From assembly GCA_019459485.1 (NCBI GenBank), contig JAIBEZ010000044.1:81613-145612 (forward strand): a stretch of 64,000 nt of DNA, given 5' to 3'. The notes under the pieces are model-generated. The model was not told the origin of the DNA. It did no database searches and saw only the letters and a program-made list of their open reading frames with translations. Shown here piece by piece: positions 7,912-19,531 of this stretch. Position numbers and translations under genes: made by a program. The stretch comes from Prolixibacteraceae bacterium (GTDB lineage Bacteria; Bacteroidota; Bacteroidia; Bacteroidales; Prolixibacteraceae). Position 1 is the first letter of the stretch. Each line of letters starts with the position of its first letter.

Positions 7912-9144
7912 ATGCCTAAAGCGAAAAAAAAGCGTAATCAAACAGGACATCAGAAACAGGTTAATGCGCAACAGAACAACGAATTTCTGAATAAATTGCG
8001 AAATTCGTTCAAAACCATCGTTGGCGAAGATGTGTTTAAGTTCATCCCGTCGAATGACTATAAATTATTAATATACGGACGGGCAAGACCAATCATAGCA
8101 GTTTCTGAGAAAGGTCAATCAATTCCGCCAAAAATAATTGAAGCCATTCAGCTATTAATCAATTTTTATATCAAAAAGGAGATGATGCCTGCTGAATTCT
8201 CTCTTAAACCAATTTCAATTATTGATTTTTACACCACGGGTTTAACGTTTTCGACTTATTGCACTTATCTCGAAAATAATGACATTAAATACAAAAACGC
8301 TGATCAGGTTAAAACGCTGATTTCGAACAGCAACCTGGAACTAAACAAACAGTTTGATATCCTCTACGATAAGCTGGTCCTTCGACTTTTTCCTTTTTTG
8401 ATTCAGACTACAAATAGTTTTTGGGAAGGTTATTTTTCGTATCGATTTAATATTTCGAACTCAGAGGATGTTGTCGGTTTACAATACCAGGTTGTGGTCA
8501 AACAACACGAGCTTGAAAAACGACAATTTCTGCTGTCGGATAGTGTACGGCCAGCTTTCCGGATTGGCTGGACATTTAAAGACAATGCATTTGAATGGAT
8601 TTCTTTGTTGCCATCAGAGCTGGGGATAAAATCGTTGCCTGAGGATCAGCAGATTCCTGTTTATATACAATCACATGCGATTCAGCGGATTTTTGAACGT
8701 CTTGACTGTATTCACAGATATGTTCTTATTTCAAGTATTTATCTCTCAATAGGAAAATGTGTGTGCATTAAAGACAGGGGTAAATTTATAATTGAGTTTG
8801 TGATCCTTGATGTAAAAGTAGGCTATCTGAGCGCCGTAATGTCTGAGGGTAAACTGGTCATCAGAACCTTTCTGTTTCTTACATTTAACGGAACTCCTGA
8901 AGGGAAGCGGCTTGAAGAATTTATCGGGCTAAAAGCGCTCGATACCAAATATCTGAAAATGGATAAACTCAGCTCGTTTATGACAGGTAAACTGAAGGAA
9001 AATGATGAATTAAGAGCGATATTCGAAAAGGCCGATTGTCTGCATTTGGTTGAATTGTACGACAAGCTGGATAAGTTCAGCGAGGTTCATCCCGATCATT
9101 CGCCCGTTGAAATGTTGACGCGTTACCTTGAAACGGAAAAGTAG
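7912..9144 (+). CDS. Hypothetical protein, unrecognised
   Basis: About 410 residues from the ATG at 7912 (a TTG at 7903 gives a three-residue longer form). I do not recognise the family. Visible: a strongly basic N-terminus (PKAKKKRNQTGHQKQ), no signal peptide or membrane segment, a beta-rich central part, and a C-terminal half with VYIQSHAIQRIFERLD, then strands KFIIEFVILDVKVGYLSAV and KLVIRTFLFLTFNGTPEGKRLEE. The His-x5-Arg segment followed by beta strands faintly recalls small RNase-toxin folds, but that is speculation. Partnered with the HTH gene upstream. Its stop codon lies in the left arm of a 29-bp palindrome, suggesting the 3' end was set by a repeat insertion. Confidence 0.75.
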   Translation: MPKAKKKRNQTGHQKQVNAQQNNEFLNKLRNSFKTIVGEDVFKFIPSNDYKLLIYGRARPIIAVSEKGQSIPPKIIEAIQLLINFYIKKEMMPAEFSLKPISIIDFYTTGLTFSTYCTYLENNDIKYKNADQVKTLISNSNLELNKQFDILYDKLVLRLFPFLIQTTNSFWEGYFSYRFNISNSEDVVGLQYQVVVKQHELEKRQFLLSDSVRPAFRIGWTFKDNAFEWISLLPSELGIKSLPEDQQIPVYIQSHAIQRIFERLDCIHRYVLISSIYLSIGKCVCIKDRGKFIIEFVILDVKVGYLSAVMSEGKLVIRTFLFLTFNGTPEGKRLEEFIGLKALDTKYLKMDKLSSFMTGKLKENDELRAIFEKADCLHLVELYDKLDKFSEVHPDHSPVEMLTRYLETEK

Positions 9145-9169
9145 AGACAGGGCATTGCCCTGTCTCTAC
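9141..9169. repeat. 29-bp perfect palindromic repeat carrying the stop of the upstream gene
   Basis: GTAGAGACAGGGC (9141-9153), loop ATT, GCCCTGTCTCTAC (9157-9169). Palindromes of the GTAGAGAC...GTCTCTAC type are, from general knowledge, dispersed in Bacteroidota and cyanobacterial genomes. The TAG at 9142-9144 is the stop codon of the preceding gene. Confidence 0.8.
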
Positions 9170-9197
9170 CGGGGTCAAAGAAAACGCGGAGGAAACC

Positions 9198-9214
9198 CAA
9201 CCCGTAACGGGTTG
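9198..9214. repeat. 17-bp palindrome CAACCCG-TAA-CGGGTTG
   Basis: Seven-base perfect arms around TAA. Second of three different palindromes stacked between the convergent hypothetical gene and gcvP; sequence type unlike its two neighbours. Confidence 0.6.
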
Positions 9215-9231
9215 AATGTAATACCGAAAAA

Positions 9232-9264
9232 AATCCTGACAGGTTTTCAAAACCTGTCAGGATT
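9232..9264. repeat. 33-bp palindrome (AATCCTGACAGGTTT arms)
   Basis: Perfect 15-bp arms 9232-9246 and 9250-9264 with loop TCA. CCTGACAGGTTTTCAAAACCTGTCAGG-like hairpins are a common dispersed Bacteroidota motif (general knowledge). It sits 24 bp from the gcvP stop and could end both convergent transcripts, though there is no good T tract. Confidence 0.75.
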
Positions 9265-9287
9265 AACTATTTCAAAAACAATCGTTC

Positions 9288-12152
<2,865 letters not shown>

Positions 12153-12369
12153 ATTTATTAAAGATTTAAGCCTTCCCCAAACCCCCTCCAACTTCGATAA
12201 ACTCAGTTACAAAAAGAGTGGACTTAGAGAATCGGTATTTGAATATTTTTTGTTTGAAAGGGCAATATTAATGTTTTCGGAAGTTCTATAAAATGATATT
12301 AATTGGATAAGCGCTACAACCAAACATTGGTGTCATTGGCTATATTACATGTCAGATGCTACCTTTTTT

Positions 12370-12711
12370 TTATTTAATTGACTCTATTCTATCAAGATAA
12401 ACATTTATCAAACTGCTATCTTCTATACTTTTTTCAATATCGTCCCAAATATTTGAAATTATTTCATAAAAGTCTCTCATCTTAAGATTTCCAAATTTCA
12501 GATGGATAACCTTTGGTGGAGTACCTTTATAAAGCACTTTCAATGAAAAGTCGGCATCTTTCGTTACAATTATCAAATCATGCTGCCTGGCATAATCCCA
12601 AATCTTCTCATCACTCCATGAATCATCCAAATCCTTCACATGCAAATAGTCTGGATTATTCCACAATCCAAAATAGTATGGTAAATTTGCATCAATCAGA
12701 TATTTTGCCAT
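12370..12711 (-). CDS. DUF5615 (PIN-like) toxin-type protein
   Basis: 113 residues. AKYLIDANLPYYFGLW opens with the DxNL acidic motif of DUF5615/Mut7-C-like PIN proteins; SDEKIWDYARQHDLIIVTKDADF holds the conserved TKDxDF Asp pair. These residues suggest a metal-dependent nuclease, and such genes are usually paired with DUF433 proteins as toxin and antitoxin. Here the ATG shares one base with the stop of the DUF433 gene (translational coupling). Intact length. Functional toxin-antitoxin behaviour is inferred from family pairing only. Confidence 0.88.
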   Translation of the reverse strand: MAKYLIDANLPYYFGLWNNPDYLHVKDLDDSWSDEKIWDYARQHDLIIVTKDADFSLKVLYKGTPPKVIHLKFGNLKMRDFYEIISNIWDDIEKSIEDSSLINVYLDRIESIK

Positions 12712-12944
12712 TATGCAATCGATCGAATTGAATATTGATGACCCATCAAATCAGCCGCAAATCTCAAACATGCATCAATATCTTCAGATACAAGTGTTGG
12801 ATATTGCTTAAGGATTTCATCCTTGGAATCGCCGGCACTTAAAAATTCTAAAATAGTCTGCACAGTAATTCTTTTACCCCGAATGGTTGGCTTACCATTG
12901 CAAATACTATTATCAACCGTTATCCTGTCAATTAACGAATCCAT
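12711..12944 (-). CDS. DUF433 antitoxin-type protein
   Basis: 77 residues. DRITVDNSICNGKPTIRGKRITVQTILEFLSAGDSKDEILKQYPTL is the full DUF433 pattern (G-x-P-x-I-x-G-x-R-I-x-V), a small winged-helix-like protein likely binding DNA. It is the first gene of a two-gene unit with the PIN-like protein, overlapping it by one base, as in other DUF433/DUF5615 pairs. Inferred role: neutralises and represses the partner. Confidence 0.88.
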   Translation of the reverse strand: MDSLIDRITVDNSICNGKPTIRGKRITVQTILEFLSAGDSKDEILKQYPTLVSEDIDACLRFAADLMGHQYSIRSIA

Positions 12945-13074
12945 ATAGTTAAATTTTATTCAAAAATAATCATTTAAACTCTATCGGCAATTTTTACAAG
13001 TTCTTTGTCAGTTGGAGCGTTTAAAGCTGCACCTAACAACGATCATTCGGAAAAGGAGTCTTTCAGAAATATTT

Positions 13075-13713
13075 CTATGTCAGAAACGGATTGTTCTTCT
13101 TCTCAAATCCGATGGTGGTTTCGGGGCCATGACCGCAATACACCACGGTTTCTTCCGGAAGAGTGAGCAGTTTGGTTTTAATGTGACCAACCAACCGTTC
13201 AAAACTTCCGCCGGGAAGGTCGGTTCTGCCAACACTTCCGTAGAAAAGTACATCGCCGGCAATAAGTAATTTTTGTTCAGGATTGTAAAAAACCACGCCA
13301 CCCGGCGAGTGCCCCGGCGCTTCGATTACCTGCAAATACGAATTTCCGAAAGTAATCTTGTCACCTTCCTGAAAAAATGCGTCCGGAGGATCGATCGGTT
13401 CCATCGGAATGCCAAATAAATCACCATGTTCAGCCGCTTGTTCAACCAGAACAGCTTCATCCGGATGACATTCAAACTTTAGATTGTACTTTGTGCGGCA
13501 ATGAGTGATGCCCATAATGTGATCGAAATGGCAATGGGTATTGATCAGCCTGACCGGTTTCAACTGTTTTTGTGAAATAAACGCGTCGAGTTCCAGCCGT
13601 TCGTTGTCGAAATAGCATCCGGCATCAATAATGACGCATTCGCCGGTTTCATCATAAACTACAAAAGTATTTTCCTGAACCTGGTTAAAGGTGAATTTTT
13701 TTATCTGCATCAT
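13075..13713 (-). CDS. MBL-fold hydrolase (glyoxalase II-like)
   Basis: 212 residues. THCHFDHI at residues 59-66 is the HxHxDH zinc motif; EAPGHSPGGVVFY and LIAGDVLFYGSVGRTDLPGG provide the later His and Asp ligands, and CGHGPETTIG the last His. Overall layout is that of the small glyoxalase-II-like hydrolases with unknown thioester or sulfur substrate. Start may be the first or second Met (adjacent). It lies 98 bp behind pcm on the same strand, perhaps in the same transcript. Confidence 0.9.
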   Translation of the reverse strand: MMQIKKFTFNQVQENTFVVYDETGECVIIDAGCYFDNERLELDAFISQKQLKPVRLINTHCHFDHIMGITHCRTKYNLKFECHPDEAVLVEQAAEHGDLFGIPMEPIDPPDAFFQEGDKITFGNSYLQVIEAPGHSPGGVVFYNPEQKLLIAGDVLFYGSVGRTDLPGGSFERLVGHIKTKLLTLPEETVVYCGHGPETTIGFEKKNNPFLT

Positions 13714-13811
13714 TTTTAAAGATTTACGATTGAATTATTTACTATTTACCATTGAGTCCTTGAACGAGCAATAAATCGTAAATAGTCAATGAATAAATTG
13801 TAAATACAACT

Positions 13812-14462
13812 TTACTTGTCTGTTCCTTTTAACATCGGAACAAACACATAAGTTCCGTGTGTTTCCTTGTAATATTCGGTGTCGCTGGTTTTTACAAGAA
13901 CGTACATGGTTTGTTTTTCGCGGGGGCCCATCGGAATCACCATGCGTCCGCCCACTTTTAGCTGTGAAAGCAATTCTTCAGGAATTACAGGAGCTCCGGC
14001 AGTTACAATGATTCTGTCGAACGGGCCGTAAGTTGGCAATCCTTTGTAGCCATCGCCAAAGAAAAATTTGGGGTGATAGCCGATTTGCGGAAGGATCGAC
14101 TGTACTTTCAGGTACAATTCGCGCTGGCGTTCGATGGTGTAAACGGTAGCGCCCATTTCCAACAAAACGGCTGCCTGATAGCCCGATCCGGTGCCGACTT
14201 CAAGAATTTTATCGTGCCGCCCAACCTGTAAAAGCTGCGTTTGCATGGCCACTGTAAATGGCTGGCTGATTGTTTGGCCTGCCCCAATCGGGAAAGCCTG
14301 GTCTTTGTATGCAAACTGAATAAAACTGCTGTCCATAAACAGGTGACGCGGCACATTACCGATCGCTTCCAGTACTTTTTCGTCTTTAACACCCTTGATG
14401 CGAATACCTTCCACCATTCTTTTCCGTAAACCCTGATGACGCAATGTATCCTGAAACTCCAT
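13812..14462 (-). CDS. pcm: Protein-L-isoaspartate O-methyltransferase
   Basis: 216 residues, family-typical. Repairs isoaspartyl residues in damaged proteins by SAM-dependent methylation. Seen: RHLFMDSSFIQFAYKDQAFPIGAGQTISQP (the substrate-site region with the G-x-x-Q-T-I-S-x-P signature), ILEVGTGSGYQAAVLLEMG as SAM motif I at about residue 90, and DRIIVTAGAPVIPEELLSQL. Cytoplasmic, no leader. First gene of a minus-strand pair with the MBL hydrolase. The divergent gap to the next gene is 137 bp. Confidence 0.97.
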   Translation of the reverse strand: MEFQDTLRHQGLRKRMVEGIRIKGVKDEKVLEAIGNVPRHLFMDSSFIQFAYKDQAFPIGAGQTISQPFTVAMQTQLLQVGRHDKILEVGTGSGYQAAVLLEMGATVYTIERQRELYLKVQSILPQIGYHPKFFFGDGYKGLPTYGPFDRIIVTAGAPVIPEELLSQLKVGGRMVIPMGPREKQTMYVLVKTSDTEYYKETHGTYVFVPMLKGTDK

Positions 14463-14599
14463 AAGATTAACCTTTTTTCAAATTTAGCTAAATACAGGCC
14501 CGAAAAAACCTGCATAAATAAACATTATTAACAATCGACGTTGAAAAGTATTTAAGCCAACAATATTAAGGATTTTTAATTTATTCCTATTTTGCGTGT

Positions 14600-15442
14600 A
14601 TGTTAAAACTCGGAATTTTTGGCGACCAAACAAGCAATCCGGAGCTTATGAGGCAGTTAAAGACAATGCCTGAAGTAACCATAGCAGGGGTTTATTTCTC
14701 CGGAAATGTAACTTTTGATGGTGGTTTTACAGAATTTTTCACCCCAATTGAATTGATGGAAATATCGGATGCCATCCTGATCCTGAGCGATAAAAGTATC
14801 AGCAGTGATTTGATACGGATGATTTTGCGGAAGAGCAAACACATCTATCTTAAAACAATTCCAAACCTGAATGTTCGGGAAATGAAAGAATTGATAGATC
14901 TGGAAAAAGAAGCCGGAATTGTCAATTTTATATACAACCCTTTTGATTTTATTCCTCATTTCGATCCTCTCCTAAACAAATATGAGAAACCGATGCTCAT
15001 TAATTTGCGAACTTGTTTTGAAGGATCGACGCTCAAGCCGGCAAATGAGATGTTACTTTTGGTCACTGCCATCAACCGGGTAATTCAAAGTAATTACAGA
15101 AAAACCGATGTTGTAGGGATAGAGGATTCAGAAGGTCAGTTGGTTGTAAATGTTCGTATTGAGTACGAAAACAGCAGTGTGGCAAATCTTACTGTTTCGA
15201 AAGAAAAAACTTCGGGCTATTGCGAAATTCTAAGCACCGGAGGGCGAAGCAATTTTGAGTTTCAATCACCGCTCTATCTTTCATATCCCAATCCAAATCA
15301 GGAATTTACCTCTATCAATAATTTTATCCGGCTGATTCAGGTTCAGAACAAACAATTGAACTCGTTCGCCAATTTGCTGAACGGTGTCCGCATTGTGAAC
15401 GAGATCAGTGAACATCTGCGCTTCAACGAAATTAAATTCTAA
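14600..15442 (+). CDS. Oxidoreductase-like protein (degenerate Gfo/Idh/MocA fold), hypothetical
   Basis: 280 residues. The order of elements, KLGIFGDQTSNPELMRQL at the start, DAILILSDKSISSDLIRMILRKSKHIYLKT and NFIYNPFDFIPHFDPL, follows the N-terminal Rossmann domain and hinge of Gfo/Idh/MocA oxidoreductases, but the usual GxGxxG and EKP motifs are replaced (GDQTSN; LKTIPN), so dinucleotide binding is doubtful. It precedes the exopolysaccharide sugar transferase by 77 bp, suggesting a link to nucleotide-sugar or capsule synthesis. Could be a non-catalytic relative. Family call tentative. Confidence 0.6.
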   Translation: MLKLGIFGDQTSNPELMRQLKTMPEVTIAGVYFSGNVTFDGGFTEFFTPIELMEISDAILILSDKSISSDLIRMILRKSKHIYLKTIPNLNVREMKELIDLEKEAGIVNFIYNPFDFIPHFDPLLNKYEKPMLINLRTCFEGSTLKPANEMLLLVTAINRVIQSNYRKTDVVGIEDSEGQLVVNVRIEYENSSVANLTVSKEKTSGYCEILSTGGRSNFEFQSPLYLSYPNPNQEFTSINNFIRLIQVQNKQLNSFANLLNGVRIVNEISEHLRFNEIKF

Positions 15443-15453
15443 GATTAAAACAC

Positions 15454-15461
15454 TACTTTTG
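15454..15461 (+). promoter_or_regulatory. Putative -7 element (TACTTTTG) before the sugar transferase
   Basis: TACTTTTG followed by C fits TAnnTTTG and lies about 60 bp before the ATG at 15520. No clear -33 element seen. Confidence 0.4.
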
Positions 15462-15519
15462 CAGCAATAATTTCAGGGTTATTGCGTTCATACATGCGCA
15501 AGCGACCTAATTTTTCTCT

Positions 15520-16935
15520 ATGAATAAAAATTTACATGTTGCCAGATATCTGGGGTTTGATATAATTGCCGCAATCATCAGTTGGACATTGTTTTATTTC
15601 TACCGGAAGATCTATATAGAACCGTTGACTTTTGGCATTGATATTCCGCTGGAACTTACAGACAAATACTACCAGGCGCTTTTTTTTATTCCCGTTTTCT
15701 GGATCACAATCTATTACATCACCGGCCAATATTCAAACATTTACCGAAAATCGCGTCTGCTCGAATTGGGTAAAACCATTGCAACTTCAGTTTCTGGTGT
15801 CACTGTAATATTTTTCCTTCTTTTGCTGAATGATTCTATCAGCGATTATAAAAAATACTACAACCTTTATTTTACGCTGCTTGGCCTTCATTTTGGATTT
15901 ACATATCTGTTCAGGCTCATTCTTACAACCCGAACAATACACAAAATACACAGGCGTCTTCTTGGATTCAATACCATTATTATTGGGGGCAATAAAAAAG
16001 CCGTTAAACTTTATGAAGAAATGATGGCCCAGAAAAGGCCTGCGGGAAATAAGATTATTGGATTTCTAACTGTTGACAACCGCGAATCCTATCCTTTGGA
16101 AAAATATGCGCCCAATCTTGGAAACTATAAAAATCTGCAAAGAATAATTGGCGAGCAGGAGGTTGAAGAAATCATTATTGCCATTGAATCAACCGAACAC
16201 AAGCTGTTGAGCGAAATTCTAACCATGCTCGAAAACCGAACCCATGCGGTTTGGGGAATTCCCGATTTGTTTGATATCCTTTCGAATCAGGCAAAAACGA
16301 GTACAATTTTTGGCGCCCCATTGTTGAAAATTTCCAATGGTCTGATGCCCGTGTGGCAGGAAAATATTAAACGATTGCTGGATGTGGTGGTTTCAATTCT
16401 GGCGATGATCGTATTTCTTCCTGTTTATATTATTCTGGCAATCATGATTAAAACAAGTTCGAAGGGACCGGTTTTCTATAACCAGGAAAGGGTAGGCAAA
16501 TTCGGAAAACCATTTACGATCTATAAATTTCGCACAATGGTAAAAGATGCTGAAACAAACGGGCCGCTTCTTTCAAGCACGAATGACAGCCGGATTACCA
16601 ATATCGGTCAATTTATGCGTCGAACCCATCTGGATGAAATTCCACAGTTTCTAAATGTGCTTTTAGGCGAAATGTCGCTGGTTGGCCCACGTCCCGAACG
16701 CAAATTTTATATTGACCAGATTGTAAAGGAAGCCCCATATGTGACTCACCTGCAAAAGGTTCGCCCCGGAATTACCTCATGGGGACAAGTAAAATACGGT
16801 TATGCATCAAATGTTCCGGAAATGGTGGAACGACTTCAGTACGACATGGTTTATATCAAAAACATATCGCTGTATGTCGATTTCAAAATACTGATTTACA
16901 CCATTATGGAATGTGTGAAAGCCAGGGGAAAATAG
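15520..16935 (+). CDS. Exopolysaccharide polyprenyl-phosphate sugar phosphotransferase
   Basis: 471 residues, the normal size of WcaJ/WbaP-like initiating transferases. Four hydrophobic segments within the first ~130 residues, a CoA-binding-like middle domain (GFNTIIIGGNKKAVKLYEEM), then a fifth membrane helix (VVVSILAMIVFLPVYIILAI) and the C-terminal catalytic domain with GPVFYNQERVGKFGKPFTIYKFRTM, LDEIPQFLNVLLGEMSLVGPRPE and RPGITSWGQV. It loads the first sugar phosphate onto undecaprenyl phosphate at the inner membrane. The rest of a capsule cluster is not here. Its stop abuts the convergent DUF4294 gene with no gap. Confidence 0.95.
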   Translation: MNKNLHVARYLGFDIIAAIISWTLFYFYRKIYIEPLTFGIDIPLELTDKYYQALFFIPVFWITIYYITGQYSNIYRKSRLLELGKTIATSVSGVTVIFFLLLLNDSISDYKKYYNLYFTLLGLHFGFTYLFRLILTTRTIHKIHRRLLGFNTIIIGGNKKAVKLYEEMMAQKRPAGNKIIGFLTVDNRESYPLEKYAPNLGNYKNLQRIIGEQEVEEIIIAIESTEHKLLSEILTMLENRTHAVWGIPDLFDILSNQAKTSTIFGAPLLKISNGLMPVWQENIKRLLDVVVSILAMIVFLPVYIILAIMIKTSSKGPVFYNQERVGKFGKPFTIYKFRTMVKDAETNGPLLSSTNDSRITNIGQFMRRTHLDEIPQFLNVLLGEMSLVGPRPERKFYIDQIVKEAPYVTHLQKVRPGITSWGQVKYGYASNVPEMVERLQYDMVYIKNISLYVDFKILIYTIMECVKARGK

Positions 16936-17523
16936 TCAGAGAATTCCAGCTTCAATGTACATTACAATTTGCTCAATCTGCCGGTCCTCTCCATGCGGAT
17001 CGTACTGCGATTTCAGATTGTTGCCAAAAAGTCGTGCAACACCCTGCCAGAAAACAGCCGGAACACCACCTTTCAACTGATCTATCAAATCATAAGAAGT
17101 TGAGTGAGTTTCGCGGTCGATTAGTTTTATCAGAATCCGTCCTTCCGAAATAGATAGTTTTTTAAGTTTTGGTCCGTAAAGTGCCATCAGTTCATCTTCC
17201 GCTTTCTTTATATAAACGCGGCGATCCCGTCTTTTCGATCCTTGTGGTACATCCTGCTGGTATTTCTGGTAAAGTCGGGCAGCTTCTTTCACGTATGGAT
17301 AAACTTTTTTTACTTTCCAAACCAGCCGCCAGTATTGTTGTTCGTCCTGTTTCGATTTAAAACGGTTTTTTGGAAAAATTACAACTTCAGGTAAATTCAC
17401 ATGCGGAAGTGTATCATTATCTATTTTGATCCCTGGCACATAATGAGGGGATACTGGTTGCTGGGCATGCACGTCAAATGCAGCCAAACAAAAAATAATA
17501 CATGTGAAAAATACTTTTTTCAT
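16936..17523 (-). CDS. Secreted DUF4294 protein
   Basis: 195 residues with a signal peptide (KVFFTCIIFCLAAFDVHAQQ). The core LPEVVIFPKNRFKSKQDEQQYWRLVWKVKKVYPYVKEAARLY and SEGRILIKLIDRETHSTSYDLI is the DUF4294 pattern, confined to Bacteroidota and of unknown function. Predicted periplasmic. Stop codon directly abuts the stop of the opposing sugar transferase; its start is opposite the arginine deiminase promoter region, so the two divergent genes share about 115 bp. Confidence 0.9.
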   Translation of the reverse strand: MKKVFFTCIIFCLAAFDVHAQQPVSPHYVPGIKIDNDTLPHVNLPEVVIFPKNRFKSKQDEQQYWRLVWKVKKVYPYVKEAARLYQKYQQDVPQGSKRRDRRVYIKKAEDELMALYGPKLKKLSISEGRILIKLIDRETHSTSYDLIDQLKGGVPAVFWQGVARLFGNNLKSQYDPHGEDRQIEQIVMYIEAGIL

Positions 17524-17611
17524 TGTTACTGTTTCCGCAACGAAGATAGTTATATGTTATAAAACTGAAACGATAAAAAAAGGTTTCGATTATCCCGATG
17601 CTCAATCTTTG

Positions 17612-17619
17612 TATCTTTG
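17612..17619 (+). promoter_or_regulatory. Putative -7 element (TATCTTTG) of arginine deiminase
   Basis: TATCTTTG matches TAnnTTTG and lies 20 bp before the ATG at 17639, implying a very short leader. Candidate only. Confidence 0.5.
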
Positions 17620-17638
17620 GTGCGCTAAAAAAGGAAAT

Positions 17639-18907
17639 ATGCATACAAATCAAAAATTTAAAGTTGAAGTAAATTCTGAAATTGGTCAACTCGAAGGAGT
17701 TATTATTCACACACCGGGCTTGGAAGTGGAAGAAATGACTCCTGAAAATGCTGAACGTGCGTTGTACAGCGACATTCTGAATTTATCGGTTGCCAGCGAC
17801 GAATACGCTACATTTAAAGGAGTACTGAATAAAATCACCCGCACTTTTGAAGTCAGGGATTTGCTTTCGGATATTTTGGCCAGCGAACCGGTGAAAACAA
17901 ATTTGCTTCAGGACATTTGCTTCAACGAAAGCGCAATGGAAATTTTGCCCCTGCTGATGGAACAAAATCCCACTGAACTTTCGCGGCAACTGATTCAGGG
18001 CGTTTACCTCGAACGGAACAACCTGACCCGATATTTGAGCCTTGAACGCTTCAGTCTTCGTCCTTTGCACAATTTCCTTTTTACGCGCGATGCTTCCATG
18101 TCGTTTGGCAACGAAGTGCTGATCGGTAAAATGGCGAGCAAGGTTCGCGATCGCGAGGCGGTGATCATGGATGCAATTTTCAATCACCATCCAATGTTCG
18201 AAACTTCTACAATAAATCCCAATACTCCTGAAATTATTCGCAATTATCCGGGCATTTCTATCGAAGGCGGCGATTTTCAGGTTGGACGCGAAGATGTGCT
18301 GGTTATTGGAACCGGAATCCGCACCAGTACGCAGGGCATCGACTTTATACTCGAAAAAATCAAATCAAAGAAGGATGGTCTGCGTCATATCCTGATTCAG
18401 GAATTGCCCGATACACCGGAATCGTTTATTCACCTCGACATGGTTTTTACTTTTCTCGATGTGGATACCTGCATGGTTTATGAGCCGCTCATCATGGGAA
18501 CCAATCGTTTTCATACCATTCATATTCAGGTTGAAAATGGGGAAGTGATTAGCATTGAGGAAGAAAAGAATCTGCCCAAAGCCTTGAAGAAGTTGGGTGT
18601 CGACATGAACCCGGTGCGTTGCGGTGGCGGCATCGACAGCTGGACGCAGGAACGCGAACAATGGCACAGTGGCGCCAATTTTTTCGCTTTTGCTCCCGGA
18701 AAAGTGATTGGTTACGAACGGAACATTCATACCATCGAACAGCTCAATAAAAATGGATTTGAGATCGTTCAGGCAAAAGACTTATTAAGCGGATTGTGCG
18801 AAATTCCGGAAGGAAAATGCGTGGTTACCATTCCCGGCTCCGAACTTGCCCGAGGAGGCGGTGGTGCACGTTGCATGAGTATGCCCATCAGAAGAAAAAA
18901 AGTTTAA
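17639..18907 (+). CDS. arcA: Arginine deiminase
   Basis: 422 residues from the ATG at 17639; the open frame runs back to 17504 but crosses the promoter and gives no sensible N-terminus. Hydrolyses arginine to citrulline and ammonia. The guanidino-group-modifying fold motifs are all present: NFLFTRDASM, SIEGGDFQVGRED, ESFIHLDMVFTFLDVDTCM, HSGANFFAFAPGKVIGYERN and the C-terminal RGGGGARCMSMP with the catalytic Cys. Length fits ADI (~410). No carbamate kinase, ornithine transcarbamylase or antiporter is adjacent, so the full ADI pathway is not encoded as one operon here. Confidence 0.93.
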   Translation: MHTNQKFKVEVNSEIGQLEGVIIHTPGLEVEEMTPENAERALYSDILNLSVASDEYATFKGVLNKITRTFEVRDLLSDILASEPVKTNLLQDICFNESAMEILPLLMEQNPTELSRQLIQGVYLERNNLTRYLSLERFSLRPLHNFLFTRDASMSFGNEVLIGKMASKVRDREAVIMDAIFNHHPMFETSTINPNTPEIIRNYPGISIEGGDFQVGREDVLVIGTGIRTSTQGIDFILEKIKSKKDGLRHILIQELPDTPESFIHLDMVFTFLDVDTCMVYEPLIMGTNRFHTIHIQVENGEVISIEEEKNLPKALKKLGVDMNPVRCGGGIDSWTQEREQWHSGANFFAFAPGKVIGYERNIHTIEQLNKNGFEIVQAKDLLSGLCEIPEGKCVVTIPGSELARGGGGARCMSMPIRRKKV

Positions 18908-19000
18908 AAAGTTCGAAGTGCCTGGAATTCGGAGTGCCTAAAGTTATAGCGGCATAACTCCAGGCAATTTAGGCACACTAAATACTTTAGACACTTATTT

Positions 19001-19531
19001 ATGCGTAAATTGAAAAATTCAGAACTCGACCGTCTGTCGGTTGACGAATATAAGGAAATTGTAAAAACTTCGATTACAGTTGTTTTGGATAATGTCCGTA
19101 GCTGCAACAACATTGGGTCAGTATTTCGTACCTCTGATGCTTTGCTGATCGAAAACGTTGTACTATGCGGAATTACTGCTACGCCTCCCAATAAAGACAT
19201 TCACAAAACAGCGCTCGATGCTGAAAAATCGGTTCCATGGCAGTACTTCGAAGAAACCGAAGAAGCTGTGAAAAAGCTCAGAGAATCAGGATATCGTGTT
19301 TTTGCAGTCGAACAAGTTGAAAACAGCATTTCTCTTCCGGATTTTATTCCCGAAAAAGATCAGAAACTGGCACTCGTTTTTGGGAACGAAGTAAAAGGTG
19401 TTCAGCAATCGGTGATCGATTTGTGCCACGGAGCAATTGAGATACCACAATACGGCACCAAACACTCCTTTAATATTTCGGTGAGCGCCGGTATTGTTTT
19501 GTGGGATTTGGTTTACAAACTTCGCTCGTAA
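19001..19531 (+). CDS. TrmH-family (SpoU) RNA 2'-O-methyltransferase
   Basis: 176 residues. SPOUT fold: VLDNVRSCNNIGSVFRTSDALLIENVVLCGITATPP (motif 1 with N and R), LALVFGNEVKGV (motif 2) and IEIPQYGTKHSFNISVSAGIVLWDL (motif 3). Such short forms without an RNA-binding N-terminal domain methylate ribose in tRNA or rRNA; which site is not deducible. The frame stays open for 61 codons past its TAA (see the next entry). Confidence 0.93.
   Translation: MRKLKNSELDRLSVDEYKEIVKTSITVVLDNVRSCNNIGSVFRTSDALLIENVVLCGITATPPNKDIHKTALDAEKSVPWQYFEETEEAVKKLRESGYRVFAVEQVENSISLPDFIPEKDQKLALVFGNEVKGVQQSVIDLCHGAIEIPQYGTKHSFNISVSAGIVLWDLVYKLRS

Noticed and set aside
12153..12369. Glycine riboswitch ahead of gcvP
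   Set aside because: No recognisable tandem aptamer features; the leader is short and AT-rich with a CCCCAAACCCCC motif of the dispersed type.
12978..13040. Protein-like minus-strand segment (LLGAALNAPTDKELVKIADRV)
   Set aside because: Only 21 codons before a stop, preceded by a stop in frame, and no second supporting block; too short to call a gene remnant.
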